Under the pieces are notes generated by a model that searched no databases, was not told the DNA's origin, and worked only from the letters and a program-made list of their open reading frames with translations. From Duganella callida (lineage in GTDB: Bacteria > Pseudomonadota > Gammaproteobacteria > Burkholderiales > Burkholderiaceae_D): a DNA stretch of 64,000 nt. Below, in pieces: positions 28,728 to 38,422 of this stretch. The translations under genes and the position numbers were made by a program. Every line of letters begins with the position of its first letter. The first letter of the stretch is position 1. The stretch is from positions 1-64,000 of the forward strand of contig NZ_SPVG01000090.1 of the NCBI RefSeq assembly GCF_004614165.1, in the 5' to 3' direction.

Positions 28728-31162
28728 GCGCCCGCATCAGCGCGGGGCGCGCCATCTGGCTGATGACCAGCATGCGCCTGCGGCGCCAGTACAACATGCT
28801 GTCCAACAATCTGTTCCGCTCGTTCCGCAAGAAGAAGCCGCGCGACGGCATCGCCGGCAAGCGCGGCAACCTGTGGATACTGACGCTGGTGACAGTGCTG
28901 CTGATGGGCTTCTCGTTCATCAGCCTGTCGAACAACGCGGTGCTGAACATGCAGTGCCATCTCGATCCGGCCAGCGAGTGCCAGTACGTCGACAAGCACG
29001 GCGACGCGCACAAGGACCTCGAAGTGGCCGAAGAAGAACTGGCCACCGCGCCATTCGCGCCGCCGCTGATCAACGGGCTGACGATGGAGCTCGGCATCCT
29101 GTTCCTGCTGGCCGTGCTGATGCCGCTGGGCAGCCGCGAACTGGCGCAGCAGGATGGCGATCTCGAGTGGCTGGTGACCCTGCCGGTCGAGCGCGGCACG
29201 CTGTTGTGGGGACGCGTGCTGGAACGCAGCGCCAGCAACATCAGCGGCATGTTCGCCCTGCTGCCGGCGTATGGTGCGGTGGCCTGGCACTCCGGCTACG
29301 CCTGGAGCGCGCCGCTGCTGGCCCTGCTGGCGGCGCTGGTGCTGCTGCCGCTGGCGGCACTGCTGCATACGCTGCTCGACACCGGCGTGCGCATGTGGCT
29401 GCCCGCCGCGCAATTGCGCAACATGCAGGCCGTGATGGGATTGCTGAATCTGCCGCTGATCTACTTCGTCATGGCGTTGGGCATGCCGCAGGCCAGCAGC
29501 TTTGCGATGGACTGGGCGCGCGCGTTCCCGGCCTGGCCGCGCTGGACGCCGCCGGGCCTGGCGCTGCAGGCCATCCAGGCGCACGATGCGCCGCACGCGG
29601 CCGCGTACATCGGCCTGTTGCTGGCGCAGACCGTGGTGCTGATGTGGGCCGGCATGGCGCTGCTGCGCCACCAGTTGCGCTTTGGCGTGGTCAACTCGGG
29701 CGCGCGAGAGGCCGTGCGTACCAGCGCCGGCCGCCACGTCGCCGGCGGCATAAACGGCGCTCTGCGCGGCGGCGGCATAAGCGGCAATGGCAGCGGCATC
29801 ATGAGCGGCAATGGCAACGGTGGGGAGGTGACGGCGGCGGCGCGCGCGGCCATGCTGCCGGCCTTGCTCTCGCCGATCAAGCGGCGCGAATTGCGCCTGT
29901 TGAGCCGTGACCGCAACTTCCTGTTTCAGACCCTGCTGCTGCCGGTGATCATCGTCGTCAGCCAGATGGTCTTCAACGGCAAGCTGAACAGCCTGAACGA
30001 ACTGGGCGAACACCACGTGCTGGCGGCGGCGATCGCCTTCGGCATGGGCGTCTACGTGCTGATGCTGTCCGCCTTCCAGACCCTGAACAACGAAGGCCAG
30101 GTGTTATGGCTGCTGTACACCGTGCCGCGCTCGATCGAAAGCGTGCTGAAGGAAAAGGCCCAGCTGTGGGCGGCGTTGACCATGGTATATCCCGCTGTCG
30201 TGATCGCCATCAGCGCCTGGTACACCGTGCATTTCGACTGGAGCATGGTGGTGCTGGTGCTGACCGTATTTGCCGGCATCCCCATCTACTCCACGATTGC
30301 CGTCTCGCTGGGCGTCTTTGCCTGCGATCCGCAGGCGGTGGACGTGCGCACGCGCGTGCGGCCGACCTACGTCTACCTGTACATGCTGCTGGCCAGCTTC
30401 TACACCTGGTCGATCTACAGCAGCGTGTGGTCGCAGAAACTGGTGGTGATGGTGCTGACCGCCTCGATGGCGCTGGCCTTGTGGCAGAAGGCGCGCGACG
30501 CCCTGCCCTACCTGCTCGATCCGGCCGCGGCGCCGCCGGCGCGCGTCTCCACCGCCGACGGCCTGATTGCCGCCACCGCCTTCTTCATCCTGCAGGCGCT
30601 GGTGCTGCTGTTCTTCGACAAGCCGGCGCTGCATTCCATCACCATCGCCTTCGGCATCGCCGGGCTGCTGGTGTATGGCCTGATGCGGCTGGTGTACTGG
30701 CGCAGTAAGGCGGCCGGCGTACCGGCGATCTGGCGCGGCACCGACCTTGGCCGGTCGCTGCGCAGCGCCGCCGTCGGCGCGGCGGTGGCTTGCGCCTGCG
30801 GCCTGGCTTACCTGATGGCGATCCGGCACACGGCGCAGTGGCAGGAAATGCTGAAGGCCGCGCCCGCGATGCCGGGCGCGCGCGGCTGGATATTACTGCT
30901 GGCGGTAGTGGGCGCGCCGCTGTGCGAGGAATTCATCTTCCGCGGCCTGATCTACGGCGGCCTGCGGCGCTCCATGCCGGCGCTGCCGGCCATGATCATG
31001 AGCGCCGCCATCTTCGCGGTAGTGCATCCGCCGCTGTCGATGCTGCCCGTATTCGTGCTGGGCCTGTGCACCGCCTGGAGCTACGAGCGCAGCAAAACCC
31101 TGCTGGCGCCCATGCTGATCCACGCCATCTACAACGCCGTCATCCTCACTACCCAGCTCTAG
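28724..31162 (+). CDS. ABC-2 permease fused to a CPBP (CAAX) intramembrane protease
   Basis: 812-residue membrane protein from the ATG overlapping the ATPase stop (ATGA). Residues ~1-320 are one multi-helix half with a large extracytoplasmic loop (about 70-115). A Gly/Ser/Asn-rich low-complexity linker follows (341-368), then a second multi-helix half. The last ~100 residues are a CPBP domain with the active-site motifs EEFIFR (E735, E736, R740), FAVVH (H768) and HAIYN (H800, N804). The protease may process an exported peptide or serve in immunity or stress; the cargo is unknown. Confidence 0.87.
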
Positions 31163-31184
31163 AGTCGGCTCTGACCCCGATCTG
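31163..31184. repeat. Hairpin repeat B, a solo half-element
   Basis: AGTCGGCTCTGACCCCGAT matches one arm of repeat A (GTCGGCTCTGACCCCGA) exactly over 17 bases; there is no opposite arm. It fills the whole 22-bp gap between the convergent permease-protease and uronate dehydrogenase stop codons. Confidence 0.7.
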
Positions 31185-31991
31185 TCAGTCCTTGTAGCGG
31201 ACTTCGGCGAGGGCGAAGGCGCCGCCGTGGTAGGTCACGTAGTGGTTGGCGCCCGGGTACTCGCCGCTATCAGGGAATTTGCCGTCGAACTGCGATGAGC
31301 TGTCCTTCGGCTTGTAGCCCAGGTGCGCGGCCTTGCTGTTGTCCCACCAGGCCACGTCGTTGTCCGACATGCCGAACAGGATGGTGAAGCCGACGCGCGT
31401 CGCGAACAGCGAGCGGCGCAGCGCCTCGACCAGGTCGTCATAGCTCAGCCAGGTCACCATCATGCGACGGTCGTTCGGCTCCGGGAACGAGGAGCCGATG
31501 CGCAGGCTGACCGTCTCCAGGCCGGTGCGGTCCCAGTAGTAGCTGGCCAGCTGCTCGCCGAAACATTTGCTGACGCCGTAGAAGCTGTCCGGCCGCGTCG
31601 GCGCGGTGGCGTCGATGACGTCGGTGTTGCGGTAGAAGCCCACGGTGTGATTCGAGCTGGCGAACACGATGCGCTTCACACCTTTCTTGTGCGCCGCCTC
31701 GTACACATTGGCCGTGCCCAGGATGTTGGCCTGCATGATGTTCTCGAAGGTGTTCTCGGTCGAGATGCCGCCGAAATGCAGCACCGCTTCCACGCCTTCC
31801 ATCATGCGCATGACGGCCGCCTTGTCGGCCAGGTCGCACTGGATGATTTCCTCGCCTTCGCGCGCTTCGCCCATGTCGGCGATGTCGGACAGCACCACCA
31901 CATCGGCCCAAGGCTTGATGCGCTCGCGCAGGATTTTGCCGAGGCCGCCGGCGGCGCCGGTCAGCAGCAGTCGTTTGAATGGTTTTGCCAT
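31185..31991 (-). CDS. udh: Uronate dehydrogenase
   Basis: 268-residue NAD-dependent short-chain dehydrogenase oxidising D-galacturonate or D-glucuronate to the aldarolactone. The NAD loop is TGAAGGLGK (11-19) and the catalytic YxxxK is Y138/K142 (FYGVSK), with the substrate-binding region ASSNHTVGFY characteristic of Udh. A GGAG site precedes the start. It follows galactarate dehydratase by 28 bp on the same strand, so together they take galacturonate into the oxidative pathway. Confidence 0.92.
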   Translation of the reverse strand: MAKPFKRLLLTGAAGGLGKILRERIKPWADVVVLSDIADMGEAREGEEIIQCDLADKAAVMRMMEGVEAVLHFGGISTENTFENIMQANILGTANVYEAAHKKGVKRIVFASSNHTVGFYRNTDVIDATAPTRPDSFYGVSKCFGEQLASYYWDRTGLETVSLRIGSSFPEPNDRRMMVTWLSYDDLVEALRRSLFATRVGFTILFGMSDNDVAWWDNSKAAHLGYKPKDSSSQFDGKFPDSGEYPGANHYVTYHGGAFALAEVRYKD

Positions 31992-32019
31992 GATGTCTCC
32001 GTAGTTTGAATTCTTGCGC

Positions 32020-33582
32020 TCACGTCACCGGGGCCGGGTTGAACAGCACCAGCGCATTATGCAGCTTCCATTTTTCGGCGTAGGTTTCCTTGCCGCTGGC
32101 GACGTCGAGCAGCATCTGGAACAGTTCCCAGCCGACGTCGGCAATGGTGGCTTCGCCGCTGGCGATGCGCCCGGCGTTGATGTCCATCAGGTCGTGCCAG
32201 CGCTTGGCCAGATCGTTGCGGGTGGCGACCTTGATCACCGGCACCTCGGCCAGGCCGTACGGCGTGCCGCGGCCGGTGGTGAACACGTGCAGATTCATGC
32301 CGGCCGCCAGCTGCAGCGTGCCGCAGATGAAGTCGCTGGCCGGCGTGGCCGCGTAGATCAGGCCTTTCTGGGTCAGCTTGTCGCCCGGCGACAGCACGCC
32401 GGAAATCGGCGCGCTGCCCGACTTGACGATGGAGCCCATGGCTTTTTCGACGATGTTGGACAGGCCGCCCTTCTTGTTGCCCGGCGTGGTGTTGGCGCTG
32501 CGGTCGACGCCGCCGCGCTTGAGGTAATTGTCATACCATTCCATCTCGCGGATCATGGCTTCCGCCACCTCCGGCGAGGAGGCGCGCGAGGTCAGCTGGT
32601 CGATACCGTCGCGCACTTCGGTTACTTCCGAGAACATCACGGTGGCGCCGGCGCGCACCAGCAGGTCGGTGGCAAAGCCCACGGCCGGATTGGCGGTGAC
32701 GCCCGAGAAGGCGTCGCTGCCGCCGCACTGCACGCCCACCACCAGCTCGGAGGCCGGCACGGTTTCGCGCTGGCGCTTGTTCAGCTCCGCCAGGTTGGTC
32801 TCGGCCTGCTTCATGATGGAGTCGATCATCGACATGAAGCCGACGTGCTGCGCGTCCTGCAGACAAACCAGGCCGGGATCGGCGCCGCCGGCGTTCTGGA
32901 TCGGGATCGAGCCTTTCGGGAACAGCCGCGTCGGCTGCAGCTTTTCGCAGCCTAGGCTGACCACCATGGCCTGGCCGCCGAAGTTCGGATTCAGCGCGAT
33001 GTTGCGGATGGTGCGGATCGGGATGTTGGCGCCCGGCGCGTCGATCGCCACGCCGCAGCCGTAGGTGTGCTCCAGGCCCACCACGTCGTCGACGTTGGGG
33101 TACTTGGGCAGCAGTTCGTTCTTGATGCGCTCGACGGCGAAATCGACCACGCCCGAGACGCACTGCACGGTGGTGGTGATGGCCAGGATGTTGCGCGTGC
33201 CGACGCTGCCGTCCGGGTTGCGGTAGCCCTGGAAGGTGTAGCCCTCCAGCGGTTCGGCCGGCGGCGCCTTGACGGTGGCGATCGGCAGGCCATCCAGCTC
33301 GCGCGCGGCCGGCATCTCGACATTGTGCTCCGCCAGCCAGCTGCCGGCCGGCAGGTCCTTGGCCGCAAAGCCGATGGTGACGTTGTAGCGCAGCACACGG
33401 TCGCCCTTGGCCAGGTCGCGCAGCGCCACCTTGTGGCCTTGCGGGACCGCTTCCAGCAACGTCAAGCCATTGGGGAACACGGCGCCCGCGGGCAGGCCGC
33501 CGTCGTTGACGACAATCGCGACGTTATCGTTGTCGTGCATGAGGATGTAGCGCGGTGTGTCGGCGCGCGTCGGAGTCGTCAT
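32020..33582 (-). CDS. garD: Galactarate dehydratase
   Basis: 520-residue UxaA/GarD-family enzyme that dehydrates galactarate to 5-dehydro-4-deoxyglucarate. The N-terminal SAF-like domain ([15 protein letters not shown]) is followed by the catalytic domain with [29 protein letters not shown] and [18 protein letters not shown] lies 8 bases before the ATG. It is the first gene of a garD-udh operon divergent from a FadR-type regulator. A perfect palindrome at 33639 lies 56 bp upstream. Confidence 0.95.
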   Translation of the reverse strand: MTTPTRADTPRYILMHDNDNVAIVVNDGGLPAGAVFPNGLTLLEAVPQGHKVALRDLAKGDRVLRYNVTIGFAAKDLPAGSWLAEHNVEMPAARELDGLPIATVKAPPAEPLEGYTFQGYRNPDGSVGTRNILAITTTVQCVSGVVDFAVERIKNELLPKYPNVDDVVGLEHTYGCGVAIDAPGANIPIRTIRNIALNPNFGGQAMVVSLGCEKLQPTRLFPKGSIPIQNAGGADPGLVCLQDAQHVGFMSMIDSIMKQAETNLAELNKRQRETVPASELVVGVQCGGSDAFSGVTANPAVGFATDLLVRAGATVMFSEVTEVRDGIDQLTSRASSPEVAEAMIREMEWYDNYLKRGGVDRSANTTPGNKKGGLSNIVEKAMGSIVKSGSAPISGVLSPGDKLTQKGLIYAATPASDFICGTLQLAAGMNLHVFTTGRGTPYGLAEVPVIKVATRNDLAKRWHDLMDINAGRIASGEATIADVGWELFQMLLDVASGKETYAEKWKLHNALVLFNPAPVT

Positions 33583-33638
33583 CTTGGGTGTCCTTTTTCC
33601 AGGCTCCGCAGCCCGGCAGCGTTGTTTTTGAGTCTCAT

Positions 33639-33655
33639 AATTGGTCTGACCAATT
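33639..33655. promoter_or_regulatory. Operator palindrome in front of garD
   Basis: AATTGGTCTGACCAATT, a perfect 17-bp palindrome in the garD-fadR intergenic region. Its core TGGTCTGACCA recurs exactly at 33817. It is probably the site of the divergent FadR/GntR regulator. Confidence 0.75.
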
Positions 33656-33807
33656 TTGTTATTCGGTCGGCCATCTCATCTGTGGCCTGGATGCTACAAT
33701 CTGATAACCCTCTGTTTTGTAGGGATTTCTTACTTGAATCCACAGTCATCAGACCTCTGCAACGTGAATTCAGTATGCCACTTTACGATTAATTTGGCTA
33801 GTCCACA

Positions 33808-33846
33808 TTGCGCATTTGGTCTGACCACCTTAGAATGGCCTGACCA
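33808..33846 (+). promoter_or_regulatory. Promoter of the FadR-type regulator with two operator copies
   Basis: TTGCGC (33808-33813), a 17-bp spacer and TAGAAT (33831-33836). TGGTCTGACCA (33817-33827) occupies the spacer and TGGCCTGACCA (33836-33846) covers the -10 and start point. The operator centres are 19 bp apart. The arrangement predicts autorepression. Confidence 0.65.
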
Positions 33847-33890
33847 GATGGCAAACAAATAGGCCACGGAAACAGATAACCGAGACATCA

Positions 33891-34589
33891 ATGCTGAAAA
33901 AGACCGCCTCTCCTGCTGAAAACTCCGCGCATGAACCGCGGCTGTATCGCGTGGTCGCCGACCGCATCCAGGATCTGATCCGCAACGAAAACATCGCCGC
34001 CGGCGAGCGCCTGCCTTCCGAACGCGACCTCGCCACCAAGCTCAGCGTCAGCCGCGCCTCCCTGCGCGAAGCGCTGATCGCCCTGGAACTGAGCGGCGTG
34101 ATCGAAGTGCGCGGCGGCTCCGGCGTCTACGTCAGCGAAGTGCCGGAACCGGCCGCCCTGCCCGAAGCCGGCCCCGGTCCGTTCGAAGTGCTGTCGGCGC
34201 GCCGCCTGATCGAATCCGAGATCGCCGCCATCGCCGCCCGCGTCGCCACCGACAGCGCCGTCGACGCCATCCTGCAGGCCGTGGTGGAGATGGAAAAAAG
34301 CCATTCCGATTATTCCAGCAACGAGCAGGCCGACCGCAACTTCCACCTGGCCATCGCGCGCGCCACCGGCAACAGCGCCCTGGTCGGATCGCTGAATTAC
34401 CTGTGGGACCAGCGCGGCCGCCTGTGGCACAAACTGAAAGAACACTTCCAGACCGAGGAACTGCGTCAGGAAACGCTGAAGGACCACCGTCGCATCCTGG
34501 AGGCCATCGCCGCCCACGATCCGGCCGCGGCGCGCAAAGCCATGCGCAGCCACCTGGAACGCGTGACCCGCACCTTCTCGCGAGGCTGA
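33891..34589 (+). CDS. FadR/GntR-family regulator of galactarate catabolism (FCD domain)
   Basis: 232 residues: an N-terminal GntR winged helix (LPSERDLATKLSVSRASLREALIALE split across the recognition helix, residues ~42-67) and a C-terminal FCD ligand-binding domain with the metal-site pattern D..H (DRNFHLAIA) and later HRRILEAI and HLERV histidines. It is transcribed away from garD-udh with TGGTCTGACCA operators between them. The likely effector is galactarate or another uronate catabolite (inference). Confidence 0.9.
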   Translation: MLKKTASPAENSAHEPRLYRVVADRIQDLIRNENIAAGERLPSERDLATKLSVSRASLREALIALELSGVIEVRGGSGVYVSEVPEPAALPEAGPGPFEVLSARRLIESEIAAIAARVATDSAVDAILQAVVEMEKSHSDYSSNEQADRNFHLAIARATGNSALVGSLNYLWDQRGRLWHKLKEHFQTEELRQETLKDHRRILEAIAAHDPAAARKAMRSHLERVTRTFSRG

Positions 34590-34636
34590 ACCCGATCACT
34601 TCAGTAGCATAGCAGCACAAGCGCAGCAGTAACGCA

Positions 34637-34658
34637 GGACCGGCCTCGATGCCGGTCC
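34637..34658 (+). terminator. Hairpin after the FadR-type regulator
   Basis: Stem GGACCGGC/GCCGGTCC with loop CTCGAT, 47 bp after the stop codon. No T-tract follows, so it is a weak terminator candidate ahead of the receptor gene. Confidence 0.4.
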
Positions 34659-34823
34659 GCGAATACAAATTAATCAAGTTATTGACCGTCTCGACCTCGG
34701 CCGGCCTGTACTCCCGTACAGCGGCCCTCGTCCCAGCGGCACGGAGTACGCGAGGTGCTCCACACACGCAGGCGTCGCCACGCCGCGTATAACTTTATTC
34801 AAGAGACGACGAAGGAGACACAC

Positions 34824-37541
34824 ATGAAGTCCGAGCATTCGGTCCAGAACCGTTCCGCCCAACCACGCCTGTTGCTGACCGCGATCAGCCTGGCCGTGCT
34901 GGCCCTGGCCAACCAGGCATCCGCGCAGAACGCGGAAGACGCCAACATGACCCGCGTCGAAGTGACCGGTTCCAGCATCAAGCGCGTAGCCAATGAGGAG
35001 TCGCTGCCCGTCACCACCCTGAAAGCCGAAGACCTGGTCAAGCAAGGCATGACCACGCTGGCGGACTTCATGATGGCGCTGCCGCAGTCGGCATCGCTGG
35101 CGCCGTCCAACGCCGGTTCCGGCACCAACATCAACCTGCGCGGCCTGGGCGTGAACCGCACCCTGGTGCTGCTGAACGGCCGCCGCCTGGCCAACGAGGC
35201 GATCGCCGACGGCTACGCCAACCTGGACGTGATCCCGCTGAGCGCCGTGGCGCGCGTGGAAGTGCTGCGTGACGGCGCCTCCTCGATCTACGGCTCCGAC
35301 GCCATCGGCGGCGTGGTCAACTTCATCACCAAGACCCAGTTCGACGGCGCGCAGATCACCGCGCAAGCCGTGCAGCCGGAGAAAAAAGGCGGCGGCGACG
35401 AGCAGCGCCTGACCGCCACCTGGGGCAAGGGCAACCTGGAACGCGACGGCTGGAGCTTCTACGCCACCATCGACGCGCACCAGCGTTCGCGCCTGGCCGC
35501 TTCGGACCGCGCCTATCTGAGCTCGGCCGATGTGCTGACCGCGCTGGGCCGGCCGCCGACCCTGGGCACCGGCGGCAACGCCACCCCGGCCAACTTCACC
35601 ACGCCGACCAACAAGACCGCGCAGAACCCGTACGCCGGCAAGTGCCTGGCACCGTACTCCATCGTCGGCCAGAAGGGCACCTGCGTGCTGGACGCCAACG
35701 AATACGGCAGCGCCCTGTACAGCAACGAGCAGGTCACCTTCTACACCCGCGGCGCCTACAAGCTGAGCGAAGACCACACCATCAGCATCGATTACTCGCG
35801 CGGCGAAGAGTACATCCTCGGCACCAAGAACCCGACCAATGCGCTGGCGGTCAGCGGCCAGCAGCCTATTCTGCCGTCGACCAGCAAATGGTATCCGGGT
35901 AACAGCGGCGGCGTGCCCGCCGTGGCGGGCCTGAACGGCGCGCCGCTGACCGTGACCTGGGCGGTCGCCGACGGCGGCCTGGCCACCACCAAGGACCGTC
36001 AGCTGAACCAGCGCATCGCCGTCACCGACGAAGGCGTGCTGGCCGGCTGGGACTACAAGGCCGGCCTGGTGGTCGGTATCTCCGATCGCGACAACTACTA
36101 CTACTCGGGCTACTACAAGGGCCAGGGCCTGATCGACGGCCTGAAAAACGGCCAGCTGAATCCTTTCGGCCTGCAGGATGCCGCCGGCAAGGCGTATCTG
36201 GATTCGATCAGCGTCAACGGCGCCAAGAACCGTACCTCGAAATCGACCTTCACCGGCGTCGATGCCACCGCCAGCCGCGCGCTGATGGATCTGCCGGGCG
36301 GTTCGCTGGCGATGGCGGTCGGCGTCGACCTGCACCGCGACACTACCGAAGACACCAAGCTGCCGATCACCGGCGAAGTCACCTACGCCAACTCCAGCCC
36401 GTCGCATGGCGAAGGCCAGCGTAACGTGGCCGCTATCTTCGCCGAGGTGAATGCGCCGGTGACCAAATCGCTGGAACTGAACGCCGCCGTGCGTGACGAC
36501 CATTTCAGCGACTTCGGCAACACCATCAATCCGAAGATCAGCTTCCGCTGGGAAGCCGCCAAACAGCTGATGTTCCGCGGCTCGGCCAACACCGGCTTCC
36601 GCGCGCCGACCCTGTTCGACGCCTACGGCTATCGTCTGCCCGGCGCCACCGGCCTGACCTCGGCCAAGTGGGATGATCCGGTACTGTGCCCTGGCGGCAC
36701 CCCGGGCGTGGCCGGCACCGGCACCGCGCTGCCGGGCTATGTGTCGTCGGCGGTCTGCAACGTTCAGCTGCCTAAGCAGACCGGCTCGAACTCCGGCCTG
36801 AAACCGGAAAAGTCGAAAGGCTTCACCCTGGGCGTGGTGATGGAACCGGTCAAGAACAGCATGATCTCGCTGGACTACTGGAACATCAAGATGAAGGACA
36901 TGCTGGCCAATCTGCCGGAGCAGGTCTACTTCCTCGATCCGGTCAAGTATGCGTCGTACTTCGTGCGTAACGCCGACGGCACCATCAACTACATCAACAA
37001 CACCATCATGAATCTGGGTGGCCAGCGTGCGGCTGGTGTGGACGTCTCGGGTTCGTATGCCTTCCCGAAAACCGCCTACGGCGATTTCAAGATCTTCCTG
37101 GACGGCACCTACCTGACCCAGTTCGACAACCAGCTGTATGACGGCAGCCCGTTCGTGTCGAACATCGGCCAGTTCGGCCTGGCCAGCAACGGCACCACTT
37201 CGAGCTTCCCGATCATCACCTTCCGCTGGAAGCACACGCTGCGTCTGAACTGGGCGGCGGGCAACTGGAACAGCACGCTGACCCAGAACTACAACTCGAA
37301 GTACACCGACCAGAACCTGGTGGCCAAGCAGTACTGGCGCGACATCAACTCGTACAAGCTGTGGAACCTGACCACGACCTACAGCGGCTTCAAGAACATC
37401 CAGGTCACGGCAGGCATCACCAACCTGTTCAACGCACCGCCTCCGGCAACCAACAGCAGCCTGTATAGCTACGGTTACCTGAGCAGCGCCGCCAGCCCGA
37501 TCGGCCGCGCCTACAACATCCGCGCGACCTACAACTTCTGA
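34824..37541 (+). CDS. TonB-dependent outer membrane receptor (pectin locus)
   Basis: 905-residue receptor for large substrates, here probably pectic oligosaccharides. The ATG at 34824 has GAAGGAG upstream and starts a signal peptide ending ANQASAQ. The plug domain includes TRVEVTGSSIKR, NINLRGLGVNRTLVLLNG and VEVLRDGASSIYGSDAIGGVVNF. The beta-barrel ends in the terminal aromatic (NIRATYNF). There is no N-terminal STN/FecR signalling domain. It is followed by a strong terminator before the esterase gene. Confidence 0.93.
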   Translation: MKSEHSVQNRSAQPRLLLTAISLAVLALANQASAQNAEDANMTRVEVTGSSIKRVANEESLPVTTLKAEDLVKQGMTTLADFMMALPQSASLAPSNAGSGTNINLRGLGVNRTLVLLNGRRLANEAIADGYANLDVIPLSAVARVEVLRDGASSIYGSDAIGGVVNFITKTQFDGAQITAQAVQPEKKGGGDEQRLTATWGKGNLERDGWSFYATIDAHQRSRLAASDRAYLSSADVLTALGRPPTLGTGGNATPANFTTPTNKTAQNPYAGKCLAPYSIVGQKGTCVLDANEYGSALYSNEQVTFYTRGAYKLSEDHTISIDYSRGEEYILGTKNPTNALAVSGQQPILPSTSKWYPGNSGGVPAVAGLNGAPLTVTWAVADGGLATTKDRQLNQRIAVTDEGVLAGWDYKAGLVVGISDRDNYYYSGYYKGQGLIDGLKNGQLNPFGLQDAAGKAYLDSISVNGAKNRTSKSTFTGVDATASRALMDLPGGSLAMAVGVDLHRDTTEDTKLPITGEVTYANSSPSHGEGQRNVAAIFAEVNAPVTKSLELNAAVRDDHFSDFGNTINPKISFRWEAAKQLMFRGSANTGFRAPTLFDAYGYRLPGATGLTSAKWDDPVLCPGGTPGVAGTGTALPGYVSSAVCNVQLPKQTGSNSGLKPEKSKGFTLGVVMEPVKNSMISLDYWNIKMKDMLANLPEQVYFLDPVKYASYFVRNADGTINYINNTIMNLGGQRAAGVDVSGSYAFPKTAYGDFKIFLDGTYLTQFDNQLYDGSPFVSNIGQFGLASNGTTSSFPIITFRWKHTLRLNWAAGNWNSTLTQNYNSKYTDQNLVAKQYWRDINSYKLWNLTTTYSGFKNIQVTAGITNLFNAPPPATNSSLYSYGYLSSAASPIGRAYNIRATYNF

Positions 37542-37583
37542 TGATCGCAAGGATGCGGCAGTTGCGTCACTCCGCCTGAGTAC

Positions 37584-37619
37584 CGGCGCCGGACCGTTCG
37601 CGGCCGGCGCCGTTTTTTT
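37584..37619 (+). terminator. Rho-independent terminator after the TonB-dependent receptor
   Basis: Nine-bp GC stem CGGCGCCGG/CCGGCGCCG with an 11-nt loop, followed by seven T. It ends only 15 bases before the ATG of the acetylesterase gene, so the enzyme genes must depend on read-through or a promoter hidden in this interval. Confidence 0.85.
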
Positions 37620-37633
37620 GTCTGGATACCGCT

Positions 37634-38422
37634 ATGAAAAAACTGATCTCCTGCGCCGCGCTGGCACTGTTGGCCGGCGGCACCGCGCAAGCCGCCGATA
37701 CTCCCGCCAAACCGGTGCGCTTCCTTCTGGTCGGCGATTCGACCATGGCCAACAGCAGCGGTTACGGCGACGCGTTCTGCGCGCGCATCAACCGCGCCAA
37801 CACCTGCCTCAATCTGGCCAAGGGCGGCCGCAGTTCCGGCAGCTTTCGCGCCGAAGGCCGCTGGGACGAAGTCGAAGGTCTGCTGCGCGGCAGCGCCGCT
37901 TACCGCGCCACGTATGTGCTGATCCAGTTCGGCCACAACGACCAGCCGGGCAAGCCTGGCCGCTCGACCGACGTGAAAACCGAATTCCCCGCCAACATGA
38001 CGCGCTATGTGCAGGAAGTGAAGGCGCTGGGCGGCGTGCCGGTGCTGGTGACGCCGCTGACCCGCCGCACCTTCAAGGACGGCACGCTGGAAAACAGCTT
38101 CGGCCCGTGGAACGACGCCATCCGCGCCACCGCCGCCGCGCAGAAAGTGGCGTTGCTCGACCTGAACGCAGAGAGCTATGCGGCGGTGCAGGCCATGGGC
38201 CAGGACGAAGCTGACACGCTGGCCATGGCGCCGCGTCCGGACGGCTACGGCCAGCCCGCGCCAGCCGGCAAAGTGGAAGTGGCCGGCGCCGCCAAGACCG
38301 CGTTCGACCGCACCCACCTGGGCGCGAAGGGCGCGGCCTACTTCTCGCGCATGGTGATGGAAGAACTGAAGCGCGCCGTTCCGGAAACTGCCGGTCAGTT
38401 CAAGCCGGAGAGCGAACAGTGA
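37634..38422 (+). CDS. Rhamnogalacturonan acetylesterase, SGNH/GDSL family
   Basis: 262-residue secreted esterase removing acetyl groups from rhamnogalacturonan I. After a signal peptide (MKKLISCAALALLAGGTAQA) come the four SGNH blocks: GDST with nucleophile S36, GGRSS, FGHNDQ, and FDRTHLG with D225/H228. This set is typical of CE12. It overlaps the next gene by 4 bp (GTGA), so both are cotranslated. Confidence 0.9.
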   Translation: MKKLISCAALALLAGGTAQAADTPAKPVRFLLVGDSTMANSSGYGDAFCARINRANTCLNLAKGGRSSGSFRAEGRWDEVEGLLRGSAAYRATYVLIQFGHNDQPGKPGRSTDVKTEFPANMTRYVQEVKALGGVPVLVTPLTRRTFKDGTLENSFGPWNDAIRATAAAQKVALLDLNAESYAAVQAMGQDEADTLAMAPRPDGYGQPAPAGKVEVAGAAKTAFDRTHLGAKGAAYFSRMVMEELKRAVPETAGQFKPESEQ

